This document shows positions 1-6,743 of a stretch of DNA of 18,032 nucleotides, piece after piece; within the stretch, counting starts at the first letter, position 1; every line of letters begins with the position of its first letter. Source of the stretch: CAZTEB01 sp964612735 (lineage in GTDB: Bacteria; Patescibacteriota; Microgenomatia; UBA1400; PJMF01); assembly GCA_964612735.1 (NCBI GenBank), contig CAZTEB010000018.1:1-18032 (forward strand), written 5' to 3'. The translations under genes and the position numbers were made by a program. Under the pieces are notes generated by a model, which saw only the letters and a list, made by a program, of their open reading frames with translations, had not been told where the DNA came from and ran no database searches.

Positions 1-1565
1 ACTACTAACATCTTAACGCGCTTGGGAACACGTAGCTTTGAAAACAAGACTACCAGCGGCAAGTTTATGAAAACCGCAATGGTGGTTGAAGATAACAAGG
101 TAGCCGAAACTACTACTGGAATTGACTTAATGAACTCTCCAATGATTCCAGTTGCGAGCACGAGAGGTAAAAATGCCCATACAGTAGTCAGCGTAGTGGT
201 CCAGATAGGTATCACAAAGTCTCTAAAAACAAGTAGTCCCATCTCCATAGGAGGAAACTTCTTACCATATCTATGAGCTGCTTGTACGATCACGATGGCA
301 TCGTCCACCACCAAACCCAATGCCAACAATAGTGAAAACAGAGACAAGAAGTTAATGGTAAAACCCAAGACATACATGATTACAAATGTAGATAAAAACG
401 TCAGAGGAATAGAGAGTGAAGCAATGGCTGCCTGACGCAAACCCAAGAACAAAAATAAGATAGCAAACACCAAAAGCACCGTATCTCTAAAGTTTCCAGT
501 TAGTTCCCCAAACTGTTCAGTAATCTCATCGGAAGTATCTATGATGACCTCTGTTTGAATACCAGGATACTTTGTGATCTCTTGGTCTAAGACTTCTCGG
601 GCTTTCTGTGCTGCATCAATGATTGTAGCGCTTTGCGCTTTATAGACAGACAGCTGAAGAGCAGTTCTTCTAGTGCCATCTGAGCTAAGATGGGTAGTAG
701 TGGTATTTGTCTCAACTTCTCGATAAAAAATGTCAGCCACTTCTCCCAATTGAACAGTACCGTTTGAAGTCGATATAGCCAACTCTCTAAGGGATTGGGC
801 ATCAACAACTCTGTTATCTAATGTAACTTGATATTCGGTTTGATTAACGGTTACAGAACCTGCTGGAATGTTGACATCACTTGACTGAATAGCATTTTGA
901 ATCTGAGTAGCCGAGAGTTGATAGCTCTGCAGCGTCTCTGGCCTGAGTGATATCACGAGCTCTTCCTCTGCTTCACCCTGAAGGTCAACCCTGCGAACAG
1001 CAGGATCGTCTTCAAGAATGTCTTGAATTTGAGTACCAATATGAGAAAGAGAATACCTGTCTACATCTCCCAGTAGTGCTACCTGCAGTACTGGTTGATC
1101 GTTGAAATCAAGCTTTACAACCCTGGGGGTAGTGGCATCATCGGGCAAATCTGTGACCAGGTCTACTCGCTCTTTGACATCCTGAAGAGCCTCATCGGGA
1201 TCTTCATTGCTCCCAAACTCAGCTGTTACCACCGATACACCCTCACTAGAGCTTGAAGTCAAAGCTGTGACTGTGGAAAGTGTATCAACTTCTGATTCAA
1301 TTTTCTTTGTGACTAGCTCTTCCACGTCAAGAGGGTTGGCGCCAGGAAGCACTGTAGTTACCGATACGATCGGAATCTCTACTTCTGGATTAAGCTCTCG
1401 AGGCAGTACAGAAAAACTGTATAGACCCGCCAATATCAAGGCTAGCATTGCAAGGAAAAGCAGCCTGGTGTTTCGGAATAAAAAAGCAATCGGCAATGAA
1501 AACAACTTACGATCAAATCTTAGTTTATCTAGATAGAGAGAGTCTGTGCTTTTACTTGGCGACAT
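1..1565 (-). CDS. RND-family efflux transporter (AcrB/MMPL-like), N-terminal 521 residues; continues past the window edge
   Basis: Reading the minus strand from ATG 1565 gives an open frame of 521 codons with no stop before the window start, so only the N-terminal half is visible. Residues about 34-53 form TM1. Residues 60-350 resemble the RND porter/docking region (PEVEIPIVSVTT, EALQDVKERVD). From about 361 there are further membrane segments. TM4 carries GLVVDDAIVIVQ at 417-428, where D421 and D422 match the proton-relay Asp pair of HAE-RND pumps; the usual E-N after it is replaced by Q-A-A. An SD-like AAAAGGA lies 4 nt upstream of the ATG. The gene starts 33 nt after the membrane-fusion gene, so the two form an operon. 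The family exports drugs, lipids or peptides using the proton gradient; the substrate here is unknown. Confidence 0.9.
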   Translation of the reverse strand, partial: MSPSKSTDSLYLDKLRFDRKLFSLPIAFLFRNTRLLFLAMLALILAGLYSFSVLPRELNPEVEIPIVSVTTVLPGANPLDVEELVTKKIESEVDTLSTVTALTSSSSEGVSVVTAEFGSNEDPDEALQDVKERVDLVTDLPDDATTPRVVKLDFNDQPVLQVALLGDVDRYSLSHIGTQIQDILEDDPAVRRVDLQGEAEEELVISLRPETLQSYQLSATQIQNAIQSSDVNIPAGSVTVNQTEYQVTLDNRVVDAQSLRELAISTSNGTVQLGEVADIFYREVETNTTTTHLSSDGTRRTALQLSVYKAQSATIIDAAQKAREVLDQEITKYPGIQTEVIIDTSDEITEQFGELTGNFRDTVLLVFAILFLFLGLRQAAIASLSIPLTFLSTFVIMYVLGFTINFLSLFSLLLALGLVVDDAIVIVQAAHRYGKKFPPMEMGLLVFRDFVIPIWTTTLTTVWAFLPLVLATGIIGEFIKSIPVVVSATLLSSTTIAVFINLPLVVLFSKLRVPKRVKMLV

Positions 1566-1598
1566 AATTCCTTTTAGTAGTACAATCGCAGCTTCAAA

Positions 1599-3056
1599 CT
1601 AGTTGCTGATCACAACATCATCTTGCAACTGCACTTCAACTTTCTGACCAGCTGTTACGCGTCTATCAGCGATGACCACATCACCCTCATCAAGACCAGA
1701 GACTACTTCTATAGTAGAACCAGTTATCTCACCAACTTGTACTGAAGTTTTAACAGCCTGACCATCGCGACCCACAAACACAAAAGTATCAGTGCTTGTA
1801 ATGAAGACGCTATCAAGTGGTACAGAGTAATTGCCGCCCGCGATGCTGACAGAGTAGAGGGGCAGCAATACGTCGAGCGCTTGATTTTCATAGATCAGGT
1901 GTTGGTGCTCTGCTGGAATGATACTCAGCACCTCAAATAGCGTTCCGTTAGTGGGAGTACTTGATACATGATTCACTGGCAGTGAAACAACTTGGTTACC
2001 AAGTGTAACTTGGAGTTGACCACTCTCATCAACTTGAGATGCCAAACTTCCAGATACTGAGATCTTCAAGCACAACTTTGCCTCGCCAGTCAGAATCATC
2101 ACCGGTTGGCCTGGAGTAACATAGTCACCAGGTTGCACCAAGACACGCTGAACAGTGGCTTCATAGGGAGCAGCGACTCGGGTTGCCGCCACCTGAATAC
2201 CTGCAAGCCGTACATTCAGATGAGCGATCTCTTTTTGAATTTTTGCTGATTCAAGCTGAATCTCAGTCGACTTATACACCAAATCTTTGGCTATATCGGC
2301 CAACTTACTTGGCTCATTATCAGTGTCAGTTTCAAACTCCAAGCTTCTCAAGCTTGCTCTATTTGAATTGAGTGTACCCTGAGCAGCTAACAATGAACCT
2401 CGAAATGTTGCTTTTTCAGACTCGGTGCCGGCGCTGGCAATCAATGACTCTAATGCCTCAACTTGCGTCTCAGCAGTGCTGATCACACCTCTAGTGTCAT
2501 CAATAGCTTTTTCAGAAAGCTTTCTGAGCTCTTCTGTTTGAGATCTAACTGCGTCTGCTTGCTCTCGGGTTTTCGCCACCGTCTCAACAGTATTTTCCAG
2601 AGTTGTATCTGCTAAGACTGCGTTCTGTTGTGCAATCTGATACTGGACAGCCGGAGCATTGCCGCTGGCATAGGCAGACTCTTGTCGAAGTAGAATTTCG
2701 CCTCGCCATACTTGATCACCTTCAACGACCTCAACACTTTTAACTGGGCCAGCTGATTGGGCCACAAGTGTAGTAGTAGTTAGGTTTTCAACCACACCAA
2801 CCGATCGCTCACTTACTGTGGTGTCACCAAAAGCAAAACCCTTGACTCGAAGCGGCGTAGGCTCAGCCACTTCCACAGGCGATTCTTCTCTGGTGATAAC
2901 TTGTGTAGCAACTAACGTACCTACAAACACAATGAGTAAGCTTACAAGCACCATTATCCAGTTGGTGAACATCCAGCTCTTAAACTGCTTAAAACGCTTC
3001 GATCTTTTAAAGCGCTGATATGAAAATTTTGGTGAGATTTTCTTTAATGTATTCAT
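1599..3056 (-). CDS. HlyD/AcrA-family membrane fusion protein (periplasmic adaptor)
   Basis: A 485-residue adaptor for the RND pump encoded directly downstream. A Lys/Arg-rich N-terminus is followed by one membrane segment (about 33-53), giving an inside-to-outside anchor. Then comes a lipoyl-type half-motif (VEVVEGDQVWRGEILL, about 108-123), a long Ala/Glu/Gln-rich coiled-coil hairpin (about 135-290), the second lipoyl half (AAPYEATVQRVLVQPGDYV), and beta-barrel and membrane-proximal domains ending in GLDEGDVVIADRRV. This order is standard for the family. In a cell without an outer membrane the adaptor would extend into the cell-surface layer rather than reach a TolC channel (inference). The ATG at 3056 has no Shine-Dalgarno sequence but sits 8 nt after an extended -10 element, so the mRNA may be nearly leaderless. 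First gene of a two-gene operon. Confidence 0.9.
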   Translation of the reverse strand: MNTLKKISPKFSYQRFKRSKRFKQFKSWMFTNWIMVLVSLLIVFVGTLVATQVITREESPVEVAEPTPLRVKGFAFGDTTVSERSVGVVENLTTTTLVAQSAGPVKSVEVVEGDQVWRGEILLRQESAYASGNAPAVQYQIAQQNAVLADTTLENTVETVAKTREQADAVRSQTEELRKLSEKAIDDTRGVISTAETQVEALESLIASAGTESEKATFRGSLLAAQGTLNSNRASLRSLEFETDTDNEPSKLADIAKDLVYKSTEIQLESAKIQKEIAHLNVRLAGIQVAATRVAAPYEATVQRVLVQPGDYVTPGQPVMILTGEAKLCLKISVSGSLASQVDESGQLQVTLGNQVVSLPVNHVSSTPTNGTLFEVLSIIPAEHQHLIYENQALDVLLPLYSVSIAGGNYSVPLDSVFITSTDTFVFVGRDGQAVKTSVQVGEITGSTIEVVSGLDEGDVVIADRRVTAGQKVEVQLQDDVVISN

Positions 3057-3064
3057 GGTTTTCT

Positions 3065-3073
3065 AGACTAGCA
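3065..3073 (-). promoter_or_regulatory. Extended -10 (TGC-TAGTCT) of the membrane-fusion/RND operon
   Basis: On the minus strand TGC-TAGTCT ends 8 nt before ATG 3056. The identical nonamer precedes rarA. The predicted transcription start falls on or within 1-2 nt of the start codon. No convincing -35 element is seen. Confidence 0.45.
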
Positions 3074-3122
3074 AAACAACTACTATAACATAGGCGTTTG
3101 CAATTATGTAATACTGACACTT

Positions 3123-3131
3123 ATTATATCA
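3123..3131 (-). promoter_or_regulatory. Possible distal extended -10 (TGA-TATAAT)
   Basis: TGATATAAT on the minus strand is a better consensus match than the proximal element and would give a 5' leader of about 60 nt for the membrane-fusion gene. It lies in an AT-rich part of the 171-bp divergent intergenic region, where chance matches are likely. Confidence 0.3.
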
Positions 3132-3210
3132 TAATAGTAATATTTATGGGACGTAGCTAGGCATATATACTACTGACTAATATTTCTAGAGCTCCAGAGT
3201 AAAAATAGGG

Positions 3211-3216
3211 TATAAT
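3211..3216 (+). promoter_or_regulatory. -10 element (TATAAT) of tRNA-Arg
   Basis: A perfect TATAAT 11 nt upstream of the mature tRNA-Arg 5' end. The -35 region is weak. The position predicts a very short 5' precursor. Confidence 0.55.
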
Positions 3217-3227
3217 GACCGTCTCAA

Positions 3228-3301
3228 GCGCCAATAGCTCAGCTGGATAGAGCAACTGCCTTCTAAGCAGTAGGTCGCAGGTTCAAGTCCTGCTTGGCGC
3301 A
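3228..3301 (+). tRNA. tRNA-Arg (UCU anticodon)
   Basis: A complete 74-nt cloverleaf. The acceptor arms GCGCCAA and TTGGCGC pair fully, discriminator A is at 3301, the D-arm contains AGCTCAGCTGG, the anticodon loop is CTTCTAA with anticodon TCT, and the T-loop is TTCAAGT. No CCA is encoded. In yeast the cognate tRNA carries mcm5U34, which makes this a natural substrate candidate for the Elp3/methyltransferase pair found at 12450-15067. Confidence 0.97.
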
Positions 3302-3307
3302 CTTGGC

Positions 3308-3316
3308 TGGTACAAT
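3308..3316 (+). promoter_or_regulatory. Extended -10 (TGG-TACAAT) before tRNA-His
   Basis: TGGTACAAT lies in the 25-nt spacer between the two tRNAs and ends 10 nt before tRNA-His. It would let tRNA-His and the following trhO be transcribed separately from tRNA-Arg. Confidence 0.45.
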
Positions 3317-3326
3317 ACTAGTTCAA

Positions 3327-3401
3327 GGTGGTATTAGCTCAGTTGGTTAGAGCGTCGGTTTGTGGTACCGAAGGTCGCCGGTTCGAATCCGGTATACCAC
3401 C
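3327..3401 (+). tRNA. tRNA-His (GUG anticodon) with encoded G-1
   Basis: The acceptor stem has eight pairs: GGTGGTAT at the 5' side pairs with ATACCACC at the 3' side. The encoded extra G at 3327 (G-1) faces C73, the bacterial tRNA-His identity element. The anticodon loop is TTGTGGT with anticodon GTG; the T-arm is GCCGG/CCGGT with TTCGAAT. CCA is not encoded (CAT follows). trhO begins 9 nt downstream, so tRNA 3'-end processing would leave a trhO mRNA with an almost absent leader. Confidence 0.96.
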
Positions 3402-3410
3402 CATATACAT

Positions 3411-4328
3411 ATGCCAACCCACACCGTTTTACTATTTTATAAATACGTCTCTATTTCTGATCCAGAAGACGTTATTGCCTGGCAGCGAGAGCTGTGCGAG
3501 TCACTTAACCTCAAGGGCAGAATTCTCATTGCCGATGAAGGCATAAATGGTACTGTAGCAGGCGTGACTGAAGCTACTCAAAAGTACATTGAGCAAACTA
3601 CCCAAGACGCTCGTTTTTCTGACATAGAATGGAAGACTTCTCCCGCTGACGAACAGGTGTTTCCACGCCTAAGCATCAAGCTGCGTCCGGAGATCGTCAC
3701 ATTAGGACAGAGAAAACAAGGTAACGACGTAGCGCTGGAAAACAAGGCGCACTACATCGAACCAGAGGAACTCCTAAAGCTATATGAAAATGATGAAGAC
3801 TTCATAATCTTAGACGCTCGAAATGAATACGAGGCTCGGATCGGCAAATTCAAAGACGCCGTAGTGCCACCAATCGACAACTTTAGAGAATTTCCAAAGT
3901 TTGCCAAAACTATCGAAAGCTACAAAGACAAAGAAGTGGTGACCTACTGCACCGGCGGCATACGTTGTGAAAAGGCATCGGCGTATCTACGAGAGCAAGG
4001 CTTTAAGAAAGTTCGCCAACTACACGGTGGCGTCCATGTCTATGCAGAGAAAACAGGCGGCAAACACTTCGAAGGTGAGTTGTTTGTGTTCGATAAACGA
4101 CTACATATGAAAGTAAATGAAGTCAATCCAAGCATCATCTCCAACTGTGAACATTGTGGTGCAAAATCAGCGATGTATATCGATTGCCCTGTCAAAGGTT
4201 GTCCTGAACTGTTTATAAGTTGTGAGGCATGTCAAGAGAAGCACCAATCGCACTGCACTCACCATGCAAACGTCATGACATCTCAGAGCGCAGAATCAGT
4301 TGTCTCAACCTCAAATAAGTTGACTTAG
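3411..4328 (+). CDS. trhO: tRNA uridine(34) hydroxylase TrhO (rhodanese-domain, UPF0176 family)
   Basis: TrhO uses O2 to hydroxylate wobble U34 of tRNAs to ho5U, a precursor of cmo5U/mcmo5U-type modifications. The 305-residue product has the family order: an N-terminal acylphosphatase-like domain (MPTHTVLLFYKYV; GRILIADEGINGTV at 36-49), a rhodanese domain (about 115-225) with active-site loop CTGGIRCEKA and C180, and a Cys-rich C-terminal zinc site (CEHC 246-249, C259, C264, CEAC 271-274, C282). The frame is open further upstream into tRNA-His, but ATG 3411 is the correct start: homology begins there and the upstream part is tRNA. Only 9 nt separate it from tRNA-His, so the two are probably co-transcribed. 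Confidence 0.95.
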   Translation: MPTHTVLLFYKYVSISDPEDVIAWQRELCESLNLKGRILIADEGINGTVAGVTEATQKYIEQTTQDARFSDIEWKTSPADEQVFPRLSIKLRPEIVTLGQRKQGNDVALENKAHYIEPEELLKLYENDEDFIILDARNEYEARIGKFKDAVVPPIDNFREFPKFAKTIESYKDKEVVTYCTGGIRCEKASAYLREQGFKKVRQLHGGVHVYAEKTGGKHFEGELFVFDKRLHMKVNEVNPSIISNCEHCGAKSAMYIDCPVKGCPELFISCEACQEKHQSHCTHHANVMTSQSAESVVSTSNKLT

Positions 4329-4339
4329 CCTACAAACCT

Positions 4340-4348
4340 TGCCACAAT
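4340..4348 (+). promoter_or_regulatory. Extended -10 (TGC-CACAAT) of the iron permease-like gene
   Basis: TGC-CACAAT ends 7 nt before ATG 4356, placing the predicted transcription start at the start codon. No Shine-Dalgarno sequence is present. Confidence 0.45.
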
Positions 4349-4355
4349 AATCTCT

Positions 4356-4760
4356 ATGGATGAGGTATTCAGAAAAGTAGCGCAGCGAATCGCCAAGGTC
4401 ACTGGCTCTTTTTGGGCATTTTTTCTAGCAGTACTCGTCGTCATCATCTGGAGTAGCAGCGGTCGCTTCTTTAACTACTCTGATACCTGGCAGTTAGTTA
4501 TTAACACCGGCACCACAATCGTCACATTCCTAATGGTGTTCTTAATTCAAAATACTCAAAACCGAGATAGTAAGGCGATTCACATCAAGCTTGACGAACT
4601 AATAAAGTCCACTAAAAGCGCCCGGGACAAAATGATGGATATTGATGGCATGTCCGATGAAGAACTGGAAGAAATACATCAAGACTTTATGCGTAGATCA
4701 GCCAAGTATCAAGAAGTCCTTGATACCCGCAGAAAAGCTCGAAAAGCATCAAAAAAGTAG
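4356..4760 (+). CDS. Low-affinity iron permease-like small membrane protein (PF04120-type)
   Basis: A 134-residue protein with two hydrophobic helices (about 18-34, FWAFFLAVLVVIIWSSS, and 46-64, LVINTGTTIVTFLMVFLIQ), then the family hallmark QNTQNRDSKAIHIKLDELI (64-82) and a charged, coiled-coil-prone C-terminus. This matches the small bacterial family annotated as low-affinity Fe/Cu permease, named for similarity to a part of yeast Fet4; direct transport evidence for the bacterial members is thin. It is monocistronic with its own putative promoter and converges on efp with only 7 bp between stop codons. No intrinsic terminator is visible. Confidence 0.82.
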   Translation: MDEVFRKVAQRIAKVTGSFWAFFLAVLVVIIWSSSGRFFNYSDTWQLVINTGTTIVTFLMVFLIQNTQNRDSKAIHIKLDELIKSTKSARDKMMDIDGMSDEELEEIHQDFMRRSAKYQEVLDTRRKARKASKK

Positions 4761-4767
4761 TTTTCTA

Positions 4768-5337
4768 TCAGTCGTTCTTACGCCCAACGTACTGAGCAGT
4801 CTCAGTATCTATACTGACCACATCACCCACTTTGATAAAGAGAGGTGCTAGCACCTTTAATCCTGTTTCGAGCTCGACTTCCTTTTTGGCAGCGCCAACT
4901 GTATTACCAGCCACAGCATCAGGCGAAACTACTACTTTTAAATGGACTTTTGGCGGCAGGGAAACACCAATTGCCTCATTGTCATAGGAAATAATGTAAG
5001 CACGAGCATCAGGCGTCAGCAAGCCAAGCTTGCCCTCAAGCAAAGAGCCCGAGACGGTGACTTGCTCATATGTCCTGGGATTCATAAAGACTACGTCATC
5101 GCCATCTGCGTAGAGAAACTGCATCTCAGTCGACTCCACATCTATCAGCTCAACCTGCTCATTACTCTTATACGTTTTCTCGTAGGAAGCCCCAGTCACT
5201 ATGTTTTTCATCTTTATAGCACTGACGCCACCGCCACGACCAGCATGATGAAACTTGGTAGAAACTACAGCCTGCGGCTCACCTTTTTCCAGGATGTAAC
5301 TTCCCTTGACCAGAGCAGTGACTTTCACTTTTGGCAT
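4768..5337 (-). CDS. efp: Translation elongation factor P
   Basis: EF-P relieves ribosome stalling at polyproline by binding between the P and E sites. The product is 189 residues, the usual length. The KOW-like N-domain (1-65) contains the tip loop HHAGRGGGVSA; counting from ATG 5337, R34 occupies the position of E. coli K34. The two OB domains follow (DVVFMNPRTYEQV; the C-terminal signature GLKVLAPLFIKVGDVVSIDTET). The frame extends 13 codons upstream, but ATG 5337 is chosen because it gives the family length and has an SD-like AAGGAAG 4 nt upstream. It lies 25 nt downstream of the antiporter gene on the same strand, probably in one operon. No EpmA/B or EarP modification enzyme is in the window. 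Confidence 0.93.
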   Translation of the reverse strand: MPKVKVTALVKGSYILEKGEPQAVVSTKFHHAGRGGGVSAIKMKNIVTGASYEKTYKSNEQVELIDVESTEMQFLYADGDDVVFMNPRTYEQVTVSGSLLEGKLGLLTPDARAYIISYDNEAIGVSLPPKVHLKVVVSPDAVAGNTVGAAKKEVELETGLKVLAPLFIKVGDVVSIDTETAQYVGRKND

Positions 5338-5362
5338 ACACTTCCTTACTTCCAAATAGACT

Positions 5363-6334
5363 TCAGATTGTAACAAACAGCAACCAACTGAACAAGAAAA
5401 AAGCTGCTACGAGAACCAACCCTTTCCAACGACGCACTCGCTCTCCAGTAGCACTGGCCACGACGTAAGAGAAGAGTAGGGTACCTAACAGAAGAAATAG
5501 CAAGCCATGCTGGGAAATCAATGCTGTCGTCTGGGTATACGTCACCAATCCTGCGAATAAACCCAAATTGTAGATGCAGCTGCCAATTACAGTACCCACT
5601 ACCACCTTATGTTGACGCTTACTTCCTGCCAAGATAATAGTAAGTAGTTCTGGCATGGTAGTAGATACTGAAACAAGTGTGAGCCCCAACAGGGTAGTAG
5701 AGATTCCCATAATTGTCGACATACCCTGAGCTGACGTCACCACCAACCTTCCCCCAAACAGCAACCCAACTATAGCTAATCCACCCGCAGCAAATAACCA
5801 ATGACCGATTAGTGACTTCGATCTCACTCTAGACGACTTTACGAGCTTTCTCCACAACCCACGATCTTCATGCAGCCTGCCATTGGCTGCTAGGACGTAT
5901 TGATACACAATGATTGAAGTAGCAGAACCCAATAGTAATAGTGATTTTATCGCCTGGGGAATGCTGGAGAACTGCACAAATAAAAACAGTGAGGTAATAC
6001 CAACTAACAGTGCTATGTTTTTGGGAGTCTTGGTTGTGCCAATTTTTGGAGGATCAAGTAACACCGCCACGCCGAAAACGAGCAGCATATTAGCCATATT
6101 ACTACCGACTAAGTTTCCCAACGCTAAACCAGGATCCTGACTAGCCAGCGATGATAGCACTACGGTTAGCTCAGGAACACTAGTTCCCAATGCCACTAAC
6201 ACCAGTGAGACGAAAAGCGGAGACAGCTTCCAGCGTGCAGCCAACACCTGAGTGACACCGAGTAATACCTGTGCAGAAACAACTAGTATGCTCAGGCCAG
6301 CAATCAGCTGAAAGACGAGAGTGGGCAGTGTCAT
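5363..6334 (-). CDS. CaCA-superfamily sodium/calcium (cation/Ca2+) antiporter, YrbG-like
   Basis: A 323-residue integral membrane protein with about ten hydrophobic helices in two inverted halves. Each half carries an alpha-repeat that forms the ion-binding site: alpha-1 at 48-82 (ALGTSVPELTVVL ... GNLVGSNMAN) and alpha-2 at 223-256 (VSTTMPELLTIIL ... GTVIGSCIYN), with the conserved PE-L and G-xxGS-xxN elements. A short cytoplasmic Lys/Arg-rich linker (about 151-175) joins the halves. The family exchanges Ca2+ (sometimes with K+) for Na+ or H+ across the cytoplasmic membrane. The ATG at 6334 abuts a palindrome and an extended -10 with only 5 nt between, suggesting a leaderless mRNA. efp follows in the same direction. 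Confidence 0.92.
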   Translation of the reverse strand: MTLPTLVFQLIAGLSILVVSAQVLLGVTQVLAARWKLSPLFVSLVLVALGTSVPELTVVLSSLASQDPGLALGNLVGSNMANMLLVFGVAVLLDPPKIGTTKTPKNIALLVGITSLFLFVQFSSIPQAIKSLLLLGSATSIIVYQYVLAANGRLHEDRGLWRKLVKSSRVRSKSLIGHWLFAAGGLAIVGLLFGGRLVVTSAQGMSTIMGISTTLLGLTLVSVSTTMPELLTIILAGSKRQHKVVVGTVIGSCIYNLGLFAGLVTYTQTTALISQHGLLFLLLGTLLFSYVVASATGERVRRWKGLVLVAAFFLFSWLLFVTI

Positions 6335-6347
6335 GCCATATTATGGC
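6335..6347. repeat. 13-bp palindrome abutting the antiporter start codon
   Basis: GCCATA-T-TATGGC is a perfect dyad directly next to ATG 6334 and includes the putative -10. It could be an operator or just the symmetric form of the promoter; the sequence alone cannot decide. Confidence 0.3.
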
Positions 6348-6348
6348 A
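6340..6348 (-). promoter_or_regulatory. Extended -10 (TGC-CATAAT) of the antiporter/efp operon
   Basis: TGC-CATAAT on the minus strand ends 5 nt before ATG 6334. tRNA-Gly lies immediately upstream in the same direction, so read-through from its promoter is also possible. Confidence 0.4.
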
Positions 6349-6382
6349 AGAAGAGGGGAGGTTGACTAGGATTGGCCCTATG

Positions 6383-6454
6383 AGCGGGTGAGCGGAATCG
6401 AACCGCCATCTTCTGCTTGGAAGGCAGATATACTAACCGTTGTACTACACCCGC
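6383..6454 (-). tRNA. tRNA-Gly (UCC anticodon)
   Basis: A 72-nt cloverleaf on the minus strand. Acceptor arms GCGGGTG and CACCCGC pair fully, the discriminator is T, the anticodon loop is CTTCCAA with anticodon TCC, and the T-loop is TTCGATT. CCA is not encoded. tRNA-Gly(UCC) is one of the yeast mcm5U34 substrates. Confidence 0.96.
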
Positions 6455-6463
6455 AAGGGAGTT

Positions 6464-6469
6464 ATTATA
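6464..6469 (-). promoter_or_regulatory. -10 element (TATAAT) of tRNA-Gly
   Basis: A perfect TATAAT on the minus strand, 9 nt before the mature tRNA 5' end at 6454. It is part of a divergent promoter region with the tRNA-Leu promoter. Confidence 0.55.
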
Positions 6470-6488
6470 CAGGGTCGAGTGTCTCGAG

Positions 6489-6497
6489 TGCTATAAT
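6489..6497 (+). promoter_or_regulatory. Extended -10 (TGC-TATAAT) of the tRNA-Leu/tRNA-Pro unit
   Basis: TGC-TATAAT is the best match in the window to the recurrent TGC-TANNNT pattern. The predicted start near 6504 leaves a leader of about 38 nt before tRNA-Leu, containing the hairpin at 6523-6543. Confidence 0.55.
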
Positions 6498-6522
6498 CAG
6501 ATGGCTGTGAATGTACCAAGTA

Positions 6523-6543
6523 GCTTCTTGGCACACAAGAAGC
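6523..6543 (+). other. Leader hairpin overlapping the tRNA-Leu 5' end
   Basis: GCTTCTTG and CAAGAAGC form a perfect 8-bp stem with a 5-nt loop (GCACA). The last two stem bases are nucleotides 1-2 of mature tRNA-Leu, so the hairpin and the acceptor stem compete for them. No U-tract follows, so it is not a terminator. Confidence 0.5.
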
Positions 6544-6625
6544 CGAGATGGTGGAATTGGTAGACACGTTAGACTTAAAATCTGATGATCGCAAGATCGT
6601 GGGGGTTCGAGTCCCCCTCTCGGCA
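6542..6625 (+). tRNA. tRNA-Leu (UAA anticodon)
   Basis: An 84-nt class II tRNA. Acceptor arms GCCGAGA and TCTCGGC pair, with discriminator A. The anticodon loop is CTTAAAA with anticodon TAA. A long variable arm (GATGATCGCAAGATCGT) and the T-loop TTCGAGT are present. CCA is not encoded. It lies 13 nt from tRNA-Pro and is probably co-transcribed with it. Confidence 0.97.
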
Positions 6626-6638
6626 CAATGACAGATCA

Positions 6639-6712
6639 CGGGGAGTAGCTCAGATGGCTAGAGCGGGCGCTTTGGGAGCGTCAGGCCGCAGGTTCGAGTC
6701 CTGTCTCCCCGA
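6639..6712 (+). tRNA. tRNA-Pro (UGG anticodon)
   Basis: A 74-nt cloverleaf. Acceptor arms CGGGGAG and CTCCCCG pair, with discriminator A. The anticodon loop is TTTGGGA with anticodon TGG; the T-arm is GCAGG/CCTGT with TTCGAGT. CCA is not encoded (CAT follows). Its last 16 nt plus 3 flanking nt are repeated exactly at 6810-6828. Confidence 0.97.
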
Positions 6713-6715
6713 CAT
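6697..6715 (+). repeat. 19-bp direct repeat, copy 1 (within the tRNA-Pro 3' end)
   Basis: AGTCCTGTCTCCCCGACAT covers the tRNA-Pro T-loop/T-stem/acceptor end and 3 nt beyond. The second exact copy begins 113 nt downstream. Confidence 0.9.
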
Positions 6716-6743
6716 AAGTAAACAACTTGAATAAGTAGTAGAG

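Noticed and set aside
22..1536. Several small frames (22-276, 587-808, 1207-1536) over the RND region
   Set aside because: They are shadows of the long minus-strand RND frame that runs from 1565 past the window start.
3328..3546. Plus-strand frame starting MVLAQLVRASVCGTEGRRFESG
   Set aside because: It is a translation of tRNA-His running out of frame into trhO.
4756..4772. Bidirectional terminator between the convergent iron permease-like and efp genes
   Set aside because: Short A and T runs are present, but no GC-rich stem could be drawn.
4942..5373. 143-codon plus-strand frame opposite efp
   Set aside because: A shadow of the well-supported efp gene; its product resembles nothing recognisable.
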